A DNA stretch of 64,000 bases, from assembly GCF_002234405.1 (NCBI RefSeq), contig NZ_NMQT01000030.1, forward strand, positions 93,846-157,845, in the 5' to 3' direction. The DNA comes from Amycolatopsis thailandensis (lineage in GTDB: Bacteria > Actinomycetota > Actinomycetes > Mycobacteriales > Pseudonocardiaceae). The notes under the pieces are model-generated. The model was not told where the DNA came from and made no database searches. It worked only from the letters and a program-made list of their open reading frames with translations. Positions within the stretch are counted from its first letter, which is position 1. The number at the start of each line of letters is the position of its first letter. Positions 34,132-42,541 of this stretch are shown here, in pieces. The translations under genes were made by a program, and so were the position numbers.

Positions 34132-35733
34132 GTGCCCTCGACGACGCGGATCCGGACCAGGCGCGGCAGTCTCGCCCGTCAGCTGCTGATTCTGCAGCTC
34201 GTCGTGCTTTTCGTGCTCGTCGCGGCCGGCGTCACCTTCGCCTACCTCGATTCCGTACGGGCCACCGAAGACCGGGCGCGGGACAAGGTGACCGCGGTCG
34301 CCGAAGCGGTGGCGGACGCGCCCGGCGTGCTCGCCGCACTGTCCACATCGGAGCCCACCCGGACACTCCAGCCGTTCGCGCAGAGTGTCCGCTCGGACAC
34401 GGAAGTGGATTTCGTGACCATCATGGACACGAACGGGATCCGCTACACCCACCCGAATCCGGAGCTGATCGGGCAGCCGTTCATCGGCAACATCGGCGAG
34501 GCACAGCGCGGCGGCAAGGTCGTCGAGACCTACGCGGGTTCTCTCGGCCCTTCCGAACGCGTGGTGGTCCCGGTGCGCGGCGCCGCGGGACAGGTCGTCG
34601 CGCTGGTGTCGGTCGGCATCACCGTCGAAGCGATCGACGCCGAATTGCGCGAACGCCTGTGGCCGTTGATCGGGGTCGCGGTGGCGGTGCTGGTGGTCGG
34701 CGGGATCGGCAGCTATCTGGTCAGCGCCCGGCTCCGGCGGCAGACCAGGGGGATCGCGCCCGAGGAACTGAGCAACCTGTTCGAGTACCACGAAGCCGTC
34801 CTGCATTCGATGCGTGAGGGACTGCTGCTCGTCGGCGGCGACGGCCGGGTGGTGCTGTGCAACGACGGCGCCCGCGCGCTGCTGGGCGTCGCCGACGATC
34901 CGGTCGGCCGGGAGCTGTCCGCATTGGACATTCCCGAAGACCTCGTCGAAGCGTTCACGTCGGGGGAGGAGCGCACCGACGAACTCCACCTCACCGAAGC
35001 CCGGGTGCTCGTCGTGAGCACGGCGCCGGTGCGTTCGCGAGGGGAGGCGATGGGCACCGTCGTGATCCTGCGTGACCACACGGAACTCCAGGAGCTGACA
35101 GGGGAACTGACCACGGTGCGCGGACTGGCCGAGGCGCTGCGGTCGCAGGCGCACGAAGCGGCGAACCGGCTCCACACCGTCGTTTCGCTGGTCGAGATCG
35201 GCCGCCCCGAACAGGCCGTCGAGTTCGCGACCGAAGAACTCGCGCTGGCGCAGGAACTCACCGATCGCGTGGTCGGCGCGGTCGCCGAACCCGTGCTGGC
35301 GGCGTTGCTGCTGGGCAAAGCGGCCGAGGCGAGCGAACGCGGCGTCGAGTTCACGATCACGCCCGACACCGTGATGGAGGATTCGGACACCGGCGTCCCG
35401 CCGCGAGACCTGGTGACCATCCTCGGCAACCTGATCGACAACGGGATCGACGCGGCGGCGGGGAACGCGGGCGAGGGTGGACGCCCGGGAGTCGAGGTCA
35501 CCGTGCGTTCCGACGCCGACGGGTTGCTGCTGCGGGTCGCGGACACCGGCCCTGGTGTCGAAGACGTCGAAGAGGTGTTCCGGCGCGGCTGGTCCACCAA
35601 ACCGGAGGACGGGCACGGGCTCGGTTTGGCGCTGGTGGGGCAGGCGGTGCGACGGCACGGTGGGACCATCGACGTCGGCCGCGACGAGGGCGCGGTGTTC
35701 ACCGTGTGGTTGCCGAGGGAGTCAACGCGATGA
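34132..35733 (+). CDS. CitA/DcuS-type sensor histidine kinase
   Basis: A 533-residue membrane sensor. A first membrane helix (about 16-36), an extracytoplasmic PDC/CitA-like sensor domain with DFVTIMDTNGIRYTHPNPEL, a second helix (about 180-198), a PAS domain (about 215-320) and a kinase core: Gln-Ala-His-Glu-Ala-Ala-Asn-Arg-Leu-His with the phospho-His, the N box NLIDNGIDAA, G1 Asp-Thr-Gly-Pro-Gly and G2 HGLGLALV. These sensors respond to citrate or C4-dicarboxylates. I start at GTG 34132; an earlier GTG at 34108 is possible, neither with a clear ribosome site. Stop overlaps the response regulator start. Divergent dctA is the likely target. Confidence 0.9.
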   Translation: MPSTTRIRTRRGSLARQLLILQLVVLFVLVAAGVTFAYLDSVRATEDRARDKVTAVAEAVADAPGVLAALSTSEPTRTLQPFAQSVRSDTEVDFVTIMDTNGIRYTHPNPELIGQPFIGNIGEAQRGGKVVETYAGSLGPSERVVVPVRGAAGQVVALVSVGITVEAIDAELRERLWPLIGVAVAVLVVGGIGSYLVSARLRRQTRGIAPEELSNLFEYHEAVLHSMREGLLLVGGDGRVVLCNDGARALLGVADDPVGRELSALDIPEDLVEAFTSGEERTDELHLTEARVLVVSTAPVRSRGEAMGTVVILRDHTELQELTGELTTVRGLAEALRSQAHEAANRLHTVVSLVEIGRPEQAVEFATEELALAQELTDRVVGAVAEPVLAALLLGKAAEASERGVEFTITPDTVMEDSDTGVPPRDLVTILGNLIDNGIDAAAGNAGEGGRPGVEVTVRSDADGLLLRVADTGPGVEDVEEVFRRGWSTKPEDGHGLGLALVGQAVRRHGGTIDVGRDEGAVFTVWLPRESTR

Positions 35734-36398
35734 TCAAGGTGCTGGTCGTCGAGGACGAACCGGTGGCCGCCGACGCGCATCGGGTGTACGTCGAGAGGAT
35801 GCCGGGCTTCACCGTGTCCGGCGTCGTCCATTCCGGCGGCGACGCGTTGCGGTTCTGCGAACGCGAGCCGGTCGACCTGGTGCTGCTGGACTTCTACCTG
35901 CCGGACACGCACGGGCTCGCGGTCTGCCGGTCGCTGCGCGCGGCCGGTCTCCCGATCGACGTCATCGCGGTGACCTCGGCGCGTGATCTGGCGCTGGTCA
36001 AGGCCGCCGTGTCGGTCGGCGTGGTGCAGTACCTGCTGAAACCGTTCACTTTCGCTTCCCTGCGCGAGAAATTGGAACGCTACGCCGAGTTCCACGGCGC
36101 TTCGGGCGAGGTCACCGGGCAGGCCGAGATCGACCGCGCGCTCGGCACGCTGCGCACCACCGAGCGGCAGGCACTGCCGAAGGGGATGAGCGGGCAGACC
36201 CTGGAGGCGATCACCGAAGTCCTCGCCTCGTCGGCGGACGGACTCTCCGCCGGGGCGGCCGCGACCGCGATCGGCGCCTCCCGCGTCACCGCGCGGCGCT
36301 ACCTCGAGTACTTGGCGGACAACGGTCTCGCCCAGCGCGAGCCCCGCTACGGCCAGGTCGGCCGCCCCGAGGTCTGGTACAAACCGAAGACCGTATAA
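35730..36398 (+). CDS. CitB/DcuR-type response regulator
   Basis: A 222-residue response regulator. Receiver domain 1-120 with acid pocket Glu8-Asp9, phospho-acceptor Asp54 in Leu-Leu-Asp-Phe-Tyr-Leu-Pro, and Lys in Tyr-Leu-Leu-Lys-Pro-Phe. The C-terminal part (about 160-222) is a winged helix of the type that pairs with CitA-like kinases: LSAGAAATAIGASRVTARRYLEYL. ATG 35730 overlaps the kinase stop by 4 nt (ATGA). Its likely target is dctA on the other side of the kinase. The next gene downstream, a MerR regulator, begins 37 nt later and appears separate. Confidence 0.92.
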   Translation: MIKVLVVEDEPVAADAHRVYVERMPGFTVSGVVHSGGDALRFCEREPVDLVLLDFYLPDTHGLAVCRSLRAAGLPIDVIAVTSARDLALVKAAVSVGVVQYLLKPFTFASLREKLERYAEFHGASGEVTGQAEIDRALGTLRTTERQALPKGMSGQTLEAITEVLASSADGLSAGAAATAIGASRVTARRYLEYLADNGLAQREPRYGQVGRPEVWYKPKTV

Positions 36399-36434
36399 CG
36401 ACCTATACCGCGTCGCGACGGCTACCGTGGACGA

Positions 36435-36800
36435 GTGAAGATCGGCGAACTCGCGCGGAAGACCGGGGTCAGCGTCCGTGCGCTGCGCTACTACGAGGAA
36501 GAGGGCTTGATCAGCCCGGGCAGGGAAGGCAACGGCTACCGCGACTTCTGCGACGGCTCGGTCGGGGCCGTCCTCCAGATCCGCGGGATGCTCGACGCGG
36601 GACTGCCGACGAGGCTGATCCGCGAGGTCCTCCCGTATCTCGACGGGCCCGGAGACGTCCGGCCGAAAGTGCCGTGCGAGTACATGATCGACGAGGTCGC
36701 GCGGCAGCGGGAAGTCCTCGATCGCCGGATCGCGCTCATGACCCGCAATCGCGACGCCCTCGACGCGTACCTCCGCGACTTGACCCTGACACAAACGTGA
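36435..36800 (+). CDS. MerR family regulator
   Basis: A 121-residue regulator: the MerR winged helix (KIGELARKTGVSVRALRYYE, then Gly-Leu-Ile-Ser-Pro-Gly-Arg and Gly-Tyr-Arg-Asp-Phe) and a dimerisation helix with no large effector domain. A single Cys (Cys76 in Lys-Val-Pro-Cys-Glu-Tyr) sits at the head of that helix; it lacks the Cys cluster of SoxR. GTG 36435 is the start, with no ribosome site, so leaderless. Its own 3' end contains the -35 of a MerR-type promoter that drives the next gene, so it almost certainly controls that oxidoreductase. Confidence 0.88.
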   Translation: MKIGELARKTGVSVRALRYYEEEGLISPGREGNGYRDFCDGSVGAVLQIRGMLDAGLPTRLIREVLPYLDGPGDVRPKVPCEYMIDEVARQREVLDRRIALMTRNRDALDAYLRDLTLTQT

Positions 36801-36810
36801 GGGTTTTAGC
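36780..36810 (+). promoter_or_regulatory. MerR-type promoter for the oxidoreductase gene
   Basis: TTGACC (36780-36785) and TTTAGC (36805-36810) separated by 19 bp, with an ACCCT...AGGGT dyad in the spacer. The 19-bp spacing is the hallmark of promoters that MerR proteins activate by DNA untwisting. The start codon follows 8 nt later, implying a leaderless mRNA. Confidence 0.75.
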
Positions 36811-36818
36811 GTGCGGAC

Positions 36819-37769
36819 ATGACTTCGATGCGCGCGCTGCGACAGGAATCCGCGAACGGCCCTGACGATCTCCACCTGATCACCGATGTGCCCGTCCCGG
36901 CGCCGGGACCAGGCGAAATCCTGGTGAAGGTCGCCGCCGCCGGTGTCAACTTCGCCGATGTCATGCAGACGCGGGGAACCTACGCGGGTGGCCCGGAAGC
37001 GCCGTACGTCGCCGGGTTCGAAGCGGCCGGTGAGGTCGTCGCAGCCGGAGACGGCGTGCTGTCACCGCGGATCGGCGACCATGTCGTCGGGACTGGTGGC
37101 GGTGCCTTCGCCGAGTGCATGGTCATGCCCGCGGCCGGCGCGGTCCCCGTGCCGGAGGGCTGGTCGGACGAACAGGCGATCGGGCTGATCCTGAACTGGG
37201 TCACCGCGCTCGCCGCGCTCAAGCCGCTGGGGCGGGTGGCGGCCGGTGAGACGGTGCTGGTGCAGGCGGCGGCCGGCGGGGTCGGCCAGGCCGCGGTCCG
37301 GCTGGCCAAGCATTACGGGGCCACCGTCATCGGCATCACCTCGCCAGGCAAGCACGACTCGGTGCGGGCGCTGGGCGCCGATCGCGTCCTCGACTACGGC
37401 GCGGAGGTGGAAGCGGTGGACCTCGTGCTCGAATCGGTCGGCGGGACGACGTTCACCGTGAGCCTCGCCGCCGCCAAACGGGTCACCGGACGCGTCGTGG
37501 TCTACGGCGTCGCCGGGGGAGAGGTCGCGATCACCAACCGGGATTTGAACTTCCGGCATCAGATCCACCTGATCGGCCTGCATCTCGGCGTCCTGATCGA
37601 GCAAGCGCCGACGATCTTCGCGGAGCTGATGGACGAGCTGCGGGAGCTGATCGCCGTCGGCGTCTGCGCTCCGGGAACACCGACGGTGTACGACCTCGCG
37701 GACGGGCCGAAGGCGCTCGCGGAACTGGAGGCGCGGGCGACCTCGGGCAAGCTCGTGCTCCGGCCTTGA
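36819..37769 (+). CDS. Quinone oxidoreductase-like MDR enzyme
   Basis: A 316-residue NAD(P)H-dependent reductase of the zinc-free medium-chain dehydrogenase/reductase (QOR) type: Gly-Val-Asn-Phe-Ala-Asp-Val near residue 46, the GroES-like domain to about 120, the nucleotide-binding motif VQAAAGGVGQAAVRLAKHYG (about 148-167), and no zinc-ligand cysteines. Reduces quinones or enals, the kind of enzyme that relieves electrophile stress. It is controlled by the preceding MerR regulator through the promoter at 36780-36810. The physiological substrate is unknown. Confidence 0.88.
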   Translation: MTSMRALRQESANGPDDLHLITDVPVPAPGPGEILVKVAAAGVNFADVMQTRGTYAGGPEAPYVAGFEAAGEVVAAGDGVLSPRIGDHVVGTGGGAFAECMVMPAAGAVPVPEGWSDEQAIGLILNWVTALAALKPLGRVAAGETVLVQAAAGGVGQAAVRLAKHYGATVIGITSPGKHDSVRALGADRVLDYGAEVEAVDLVLESVGGTTFTVSLAAAKRVTGRVVVYGVAGGEVAITNRDLNFRHQIHLIGLHLGVLIEQAPTIFAELMDELRELIAVGVCAPGTPTVYDLADGPKALAELEARATSGKLVLRP

Positions 37770-37921
37770 GCGCGGCATCGTTGTATGCGGACATGCGCAT
37801 GTCAATAGACGAAAGTGTTGGTAAATCACCAGCTGGCTGACGCGACGAAAGTTGGTGCCCAGCCGCGGCGGAGGCTCCTAAATTCACCAACCATTCCGTT
37901 GTCCTCACAAGGAGTGGGTCC

Positions 37922-38470
37922 ATGGCAAGGAAGTTCTTCGTCTCCGCGTCCGTGAGCTTGGCGCTGCTCGCCGTCCCGGTGACCGCGGGCCAGGCCGCCG
38001 CGGTCGAGCCGGCTCAGCAGACCGCCGCGACGACCACGGTCTACTACGACGCCTCGGGAGCGCCCAGCTTCCGTGCCGCCATCCAGGCGGGCGCGGCGAA
38101 CTGGAACAACTCGGTGTCCAACGTGAAGCTCCAGGAGAGCTCGTCGGGCGCCACCCTGCGCTACACCGAAGGCAACGACCCCCGGGGTTCGTACGCCCAG
38201 ACCGACGGCCACGGCCGTGGCACGATCTTCATCGACTACACGCAGGCGCAGCAGTACGACCAGACGCGGATCGCCGCGCACGAGACCGGCCACGCGCTCG
38301 GCCTGCCGGACAACTACCAGGGCCCGTGCTCCGAACTGATGTCCGGCGGTGGCCCCGGCCCGTCCTGCACCAACGCGAAGCCGAACGCCCAGGAAGTCTC
38401 GCGGGTGAACTCGCTGTGGGCCAACGGGCTCGTCGCGGCGGGCGCCATGCAGCGCATCTACAACTACTGA
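37922..38470 (+). CDS. Snapalysin-family (M7) secreted zinc protease
   Basis: A 182-residue exported metalloprotease. Signal peptide about 1-27, then a short propeptide and a catalytic domain of the M7 type with the extended zinc motif His120-Glu121-Thr-Gly-His124-Ala-Leu-Gly-Leu-Pro-Asp130, followed by a Cys pair (Pro-Cys-Ser-Glu-Leu-Met and Pro-Ser-Cys) and the Met-turn Leu-Met-Ser-Gly. AAGGAG precedes ATG 37922. In Streptomyces snapalysin is paired with a LysR activator; none lies next to this gene. The 152-nt upstream region has two GACGAAAGT-TTGGT direct repeats that might bind a regulator. A hairpin follows the stop by 14 nt. Confidence 0.9.
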   Translation: MARKFFVSASVSLALLAVPVTAGQAAAVEPAQQTAATTTVYYDASGAPSFRAAIQAGAANWNNSVSNVKLQESSSGATLRYTEGNDPRGSYAQTDGHGRGTIFIDYTQAQQYDQTRIAAHETGHALGLPDNYQGPCSELMSGGGPGPSCTNAKPNAQEVSRVNSLWANGLVAAGAMQRIYNY

Positions 38471-38484
38471 CGCTCTCACGCTTT

Positions 38485-38531
38485 GTGAAGGCCTCCTTCC
38501 CCTCTCGCAAGGTGGGGAAGGAGGCCTTCAC
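38485..38531. terminator. Bidirectional terminator palindrome
   Basis: 18-bp perfect stem (38485-38502 and 38514-38531) with an 11-nt loop, between convergent snapalysin and beta-helix genes. Half-site GTGAAGGCCTCCTT is shared with the palindrome at 43142. Confidence 0.85.
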
Positions 38532-38537
38532 GGCGTT

Positions 38538-39791
38538 CTAGCCCTGGAACTCATAGGCGCCCGCGTCGACCCGCGCCCCGGCGAAGACCGGATTGCCGTC
38601 TACGTCCCGGTCGTCGTACTTCGTGGTTCCGAGGTCGATCGCCGGGCTGCCCGCCCGCAGGACGAGGTTCGTGACCGAGGTGAACTTCGGATCCGCGACC
38701 TTGTCCGTCGCGCCCGCCGTGAACTGGCGAAGCCCGCCGAAGTAGACGTTGTGATCGGTCGCGGTGAAGGTCGGGTCCGCGTAGCCGACCTTGTACGCCG
38801 CCTGGACGACGTTCTGCGTCATCGTCAGCATCTGGTTCGTGCATCCGCCGTAGCAGACGAACCCCTCCGACTCCGCGTTCGGGAGCCGCAGCGAGTTGTT
38901 GCGGAACACCGTGCCGAGCACCGGCCCGTTGCCGTCCTCGGCGCCGCGCGTGATGATCCCGCCGCGCGTCTTGGCGCCGAAGACCGCGTTGTACTCGAAG
39001 ACGTTGCCTGCCGAGACGCCGTCCGGGTCCTTCGCGTCCGTGCCGAGTTCGGTGAAGGTCTCGTTGTCCTCGGAGATGTTGTGGTGGATGACGTTGCGGG
39101 ACCCGTAGAAGATCTCGACCGCGGCGCCGTCGAGACCGCCGAAGTCGTCGGCCTTCGCGATCGAGCCGCTGATCCGGTTCCAGCCGATGTCGGAGTCGTT
39201 GCCCTGCACCAGCACGGCGAACGCGCCGGAATCGTCGTTGCCGCCTGGGGTCACGACGGTCATGTGGTTGTTGTCGACAAGGTCGTTCTGCGTGACCTCG
39301 GTGTGGTCGGCGGACGGCGCGATGTACACGCCCGCACCGGCGCCGGTGATCAGGTTCGACAGCACCTTGTTCCGGTCACCGGAGACCTTCACCCCGGCCC
39401 ACGAACAGCGCCCGGCGTCGGCCGCGACGCCGATCTGGAGGTCCTGCACCACGTTGTCGTCGCCGGGTAGGTCGACGCACGCTTCGGCGTTGCCCTTGAC
39501 GATCGGGCGGGCGCCGGTGCCGTACGCGCCGATCGTGACGCCCGAGCCTTTGACGGCGAGCCCGCCGGTCCAGGCCCCGCCGCGCCGCAGCAGCACGGTG
39601 TCACCGGGTGCGAACGTGGTCGAGGAGACCTTCGCCAAGGACTTCCACGGGGCCTGCTGCGAGGTGCCGCTCGCGGTGTCACTGCCGGTGACCTGGTCGA
39701 CGTAGTAGGTCTTCGAAGCGGCTTCGGCCGTCGTGAATCCGGTGCACGCGAGAGCGGCGAGCACACTCACGGAAAGCAGTTTCCAGGACAT
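38538..39791 (-). CDS. Secreted right-handed parallel beta-helix protein
   Basis: A 417-residue exported protein: signal peptide about 1-25 (Leu-Ala-Ala-Leu-Ala-Cys then Ala-Glu-Ala), an N-terminal Tyr-Tyr-Val-Asp motif with SGTSQQAPWKSLAKV typical of polysaccharide-lyase-like beta-helices, and repeated short strands ending in Asn (Val-Ile-His-His-Asn, Glu-Tyr-Asn, Arg-Asn-Asn) that build the helix. The family includes pectate lyases and alginate/chondroitin lyases; I see no decisive catalytic residues, so substrate is open. ATG 39791 starts the signal peptide; an upstream frame to 39842 is not needed. Divergent from the propeller gene. Confidence 0.8.
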   Translation of the reverse strand: MSWKLLSVSVLAALACTGFTTAEAASKTYYVDQVTGSDTASGTSQQAPWKSLAKVSSTTFAPGDTVLLRRGGAWTGGLAVKGSGVTIGAYGTGARPIVKGNAEACVDLPGDDNVVQDLQIGVAADAGRCSWAGVKVSGDRNKVLSNLITGAGAGVYIAPSADHTEVTQNDLVDNNHMTVVTPGGNDDSGAFAVLVQGNDSDIGWNRISGSIAKADDFGGLDGAAVEIFYGSRNVIHHNISEDNETFTELGTDAKDPDGVSAGNVFEYNAVFGAKTRGGIITRGAEDGNGPVLGTVFRNNSLRLPNAESEGFVCYGGCTNQMLTMTQNVVQAAYKVGYADPTFTATDHNVYFGGLRQFTAGATDKVADPKFTSVTNLVLRAGSPAIDLGTTKYDDRDVDGNPVFAGARVDAGAYEFQG

Positions 39792-39848
39792 TCCGCGGAC
39801 CGTAACCACTTGCCGCACAAGGCTCGTACAAAGACTTATCATGATCCG

Positions 39849-40922
39849 ATGCGCCGGCCGTCACGGATTCTCTTCGTGGCCGCGTTGCTGTTCAGCGCCG
39901 TGGTGGCGAGCAGCGGCATCGCGTCCGCGCCGCCGCCCGAGACCTCCGTCGGCCCGAACGAACTCTGGAACGCCTATGGCGACCAGGGCGGGCACTGGAC
40001 CGGCGGGGATCGCACGGTGTCAGTGCCGCTGCCGGACGGCCGCACCGCGTGGCTGTTCTCGGACACGTTCCTCGGCAGGGTGAACCCGGACCACAGCCGC
40101 CCGCCGGACAGTCCGATCGCCCGCAACACCCTGGTCGTCCAGCGGCCTGATGGAACACTGGGTGAGACACTGCACGGCGGCACCGCCGATGATCCGGAGC
40201 CCTTGATCGCGCTTCCCGGATCGGGCGAGTACTACTGGGTCGGTGACGGCGTCGTCGAGGGCGACGTCCTGCGGGTGCTCTACAACCGGTACAGGACGAC
40301 GGGGCCCGGTGGACTCGATTTCCGGAGCACCGGGACCTCGCTGGCCACCTTCCGGCTGCCCGCGCTGACGCCGTCCGAGCTGCTGGTGATCCCGGTGGGT
40401 GACAAGGTCGCGTGGGGATCGGAGCTGCTCGAAGACGGCGGGTACACCTACATCTACGGCGCCGAAGAGGGGCATCTGCGGCTGGCCAGGGTGCCTGCCG
40501 GTGGTCTTCGCGGACCGTGGCAGTTCTGGACCGGCTTCGGTTGGTCGTCCCACGAGGAGGACTCCGCCCGCATGTTGTCCGGGGTCGGGACGGCGTTCTC
40601 GGTGACCCGGATCGGTGGCGAGTACGTGCTGATCACCATGGACACCAGTCCCGGCTTCAGTCCGGTGATGCTCGCCTACACCGCCGGTTCGCCGACGGGT
40701 CCGTTTGGTGCTCCGCGGACCCTTTACCGGGCACCCGAGGCAAGCGACCGGCGGATCGTCTACGACGCGACCGCGCATCCGCAGCTGAGCCGTCCCGGGA
40801 AACTCATGGTGTCGTACAACGTGAACTCGCTCGACCACGCCGACAACATCGCGGACGCGCGGATCTACCGGCCGCGGTTCGTGGAGGTCGTTTGGCCGCC
40901 GGCACTACCTTTTGGGGAGTGA
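39849..40922 (+). CDS. Secreted beta-propeller protein (DUF4185/DUF5005-like)
   Basis: A 357-residue exported protein. Signal peptide about 1-27 (Arg-Arg-Pro-Ser-Arg then a hydrophobic core). The body resembles the five-bladed propellers of DUF4185/DUF5005: an early Thr-Ala-Trp-Leu-Phe-Ser-Asp-Thr-Phe-Leu-Gly, a Val-Gly-Asp-Gly-Val segment, TYIYGAEEGHLRLARVP, and a late Leu-Met-Val-Ser-Tyr-Asn-Val-Asn. Such folds are related to GH43-type glycan hydrolases, but catalytic acids are not assignable. ATG 39849 chosen as the start of the signal peptide. Divergent from the beta-helix gene across 57 nt, so the two may share control. Confidence 0.75.
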   Translation: MRRPSRILFVAALLFSAVVASSGIASAPPPETSVGPNELWNAYGDQGGHWTGGDRTVSVPLPDGRTAWLFSDTFLGRVNPDHSRPPDSPIARNTLVVQRPDGTLGETLHGGTADDPEPLIALPGSGEYYWVGDGVVEGDVLRVLYNRYRTTGPGGLDFRSTGTSLATFRLPALTPSELLVIPVGDKVAWGSELLEDGGYTYIYGAEEGHLRLARVPAGGLRGPWQFWTGFGWSSHEEDSARMLSGVGTAFSVTRIGGEYVLITMDTSPGFSPVMLAYTAGSPTGPFGAPRTLYRAPEASDRRIVYDATAHPQLSRPGKLMVSYNVNSLDHADNIADARIYRPRFVEVVWPPALPFGE

Positions 40923-40958
40923 CTCCCGGTGATCGCGATTCGGGGTCTCGGCGGGGGA

Positions 40959-41013
40959 TGTTCCCAATGTCGCATTTGTGTCGCTGAGCGTCTCGAATGC
41001 GACATTGGGAACA
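40959..41013. terminator. 55-nt palindrome, probable terminator
   Basis: Outer arms of 18 nt (40959-40976 and 40996-41013) are exact complements; the inner 19 nt continue as an imperfect stem to a single central base. Half-site CCCAATGTCGCATT. Lies between the propeller gene and the end of the DUF222 copy 2. Beyond it, 41014-41105 holds nothing recognisable. Confidence 0.75.
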
Positions 41014-41167
41014 AGGACCGGGAACAGACAACACGCCACCTTTGCCTTTTCTCTAAATGAACCGAATCGCCACTCACGACCACTTGAACCAGGTCGGTGG
41101 CGCCTGTGGGCATGCCGAGGGGCCCGTCGCCGGGTTGGCTGGCGGGCTCCTCGGGTGATGCAGGGGT

Positions 41168-42435
41168 TCAGGCGCGGTGGAGGGTGTTGCGCCGGGTTCG
41201 TTGTAGCGGGTCCAGGTACTGGGGCGGGATGAATTCCGGTAGTCCGTCGGCGGCTATGTGGACTTGCCAGTCGCCGTGGTGGATCAGGCGGTGGTGGAAG
41301 CCGCAGAGAAGGACGAGGTTGCGGAGGTCGGTGGGTCCGCCGTCTGCCCAGTGGTGAATGTGGTGGGCGTGGCAGTTCTTGGGTTTTCGGTGACATCCGG
41401 GAACGCGCAGCCCCGGTCCCGGATGTTCAAGGCGCGGCGTTGGCCTGGGGTGACGAACCGTCTCAGCCGTCCCACATCGAGGGGTTCCCCTGCGGCGTTG
41501 AGCACCACGGGAAGCATCAGACAGTCGCAAGCGGCCATCCGCGCCTCGCGGGCGGTCATGGTCCCGACGAAGTCGAGGCAGGCTTTCCCGATCCCGGACT
41601 TCAGCTCCTCCAAGCCGATGGTCACGTGCACCAACGTCCGATACCCGCTCGTGCCAGGCTGATCCGGGCACGCGATCGCCAAATCAAGAAGCTCGGCCCA
41701 CGCATCGCCCAGGCGTTCACACTTCATCCGCAAGTCAGCTTGCCCGAATTCGTCCACCGGACGCGGCTTCGCGTACGCCTCCAGTGCGGCGGCGGTACGA
41801 GCTCCCAGCTCGTCATCCAGCAGGCCGGTCAGTTTCCAGAACCCGTCTCGACGGCGCTCGATGGTGATCTCGCGGTGCGGCTGCTTCGGCTCAGGTTCTT
41901 TGGGTTCGTTCCCGTCGGGATCCAGCCAGCCGAGGATGTCCTCGCCAGCCTTCGTCACCTGCCGGGGCCCAGCGCCACGGCCCAGGTTCCCGAGGATCTT
42001 CTCCGCACTCTCCCGATCCTCCACCGACGTATCGGCCGGGATCTTTCCCAAGATCTCCAAGATCTGGTCGATCCGCTCATCCCCGATCATGCCCTCAGCA
42101 GCCGCCGCGCCCACAGTGGGCGCGAAAGCCGGAACCTCCGTGCCATCCAAAGCACGAGTCGGATTCAACGCGACCGCCCGCTTCACCACCGACTGCGCCT
42201 CACCCCGGGACAACCCAGCCACATCGGCGAACCACGCCGCCGTCGACCCATAGCCATACAAGTCCTTCGAACCCCGCGACTCGACCTCCGCCAAAAACTG
42301 CCCCAGAGCAGCGGACGCGACCCGCATCAACTGCAGAAACTGCTGCACGCCATGGGCAAGCTCCAGCTTGCCGGCACGCCACAACTCCTGCGGGAGTTCG
42401 GGAAGGAAGGTCTCGGACACAATTCCATAATACAC
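41168..42435 (-). pseudogene. DUF222/HNH endonuclease-domain gene, frameshifted copy
   Basis: Second copy of the gene at 11205-12473, one nucleotide shorter. One G is missing from the run at about 41398-41401 (five bases CCGGG where copy 1 has CCGGGG). The shift falls exactly at the HNH motif: the first frame ends Cys-Ala-Phe-Pro-Asp-Val-Thr-Glu-Asn, while Cys-His-Arg-Lys-Pro-Lys-Asn-Cys and the HNH continue in the next frame to the normal end. The DUF222 part is otherwise intact, so this is a recent loss, programmed slippage, or a homopolymer sequencing error. The start aligns with GTG 12473 of copy 1. Confidence 0.85.
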
Positions 42436-42443
42436 CAAAATTT

Positions 42444-42457
42444 CGAACACGTGTTCG
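42444..42457 (-). promoter_or_regulatory. LexA-type SOS box upstream of DUF222/HNH copy 2
   Basis: Identical 14-bp palindrome CGAACACGTGTTCG, 8 nt before the start and at the same relative place as in copy 1. The flanking AT-rich bases are also shared. Confidence 0.75.
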
Positions 42458-42541
42458 TAATTTTATGTGACTGCTAGTCGGCATATTCGCCTCTTAAGAG
42501 TGATGGCAATCAGCTGGTATTAGCCGATATGACCGCACCAT

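Larger units (their letters stand above)
41106..42467 (-). repeat. 1.36-kb dispersed repeat, copy 2 (DUF222/HNH unit)
   Basis: Direct repeat of 11142-12505, about 28.6 kb away and in the same orientation. Differences are scattered, mostly synonymous-looking, plus one lost base in a G run. It includes the SOS-like box. Confidence 0.9.
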
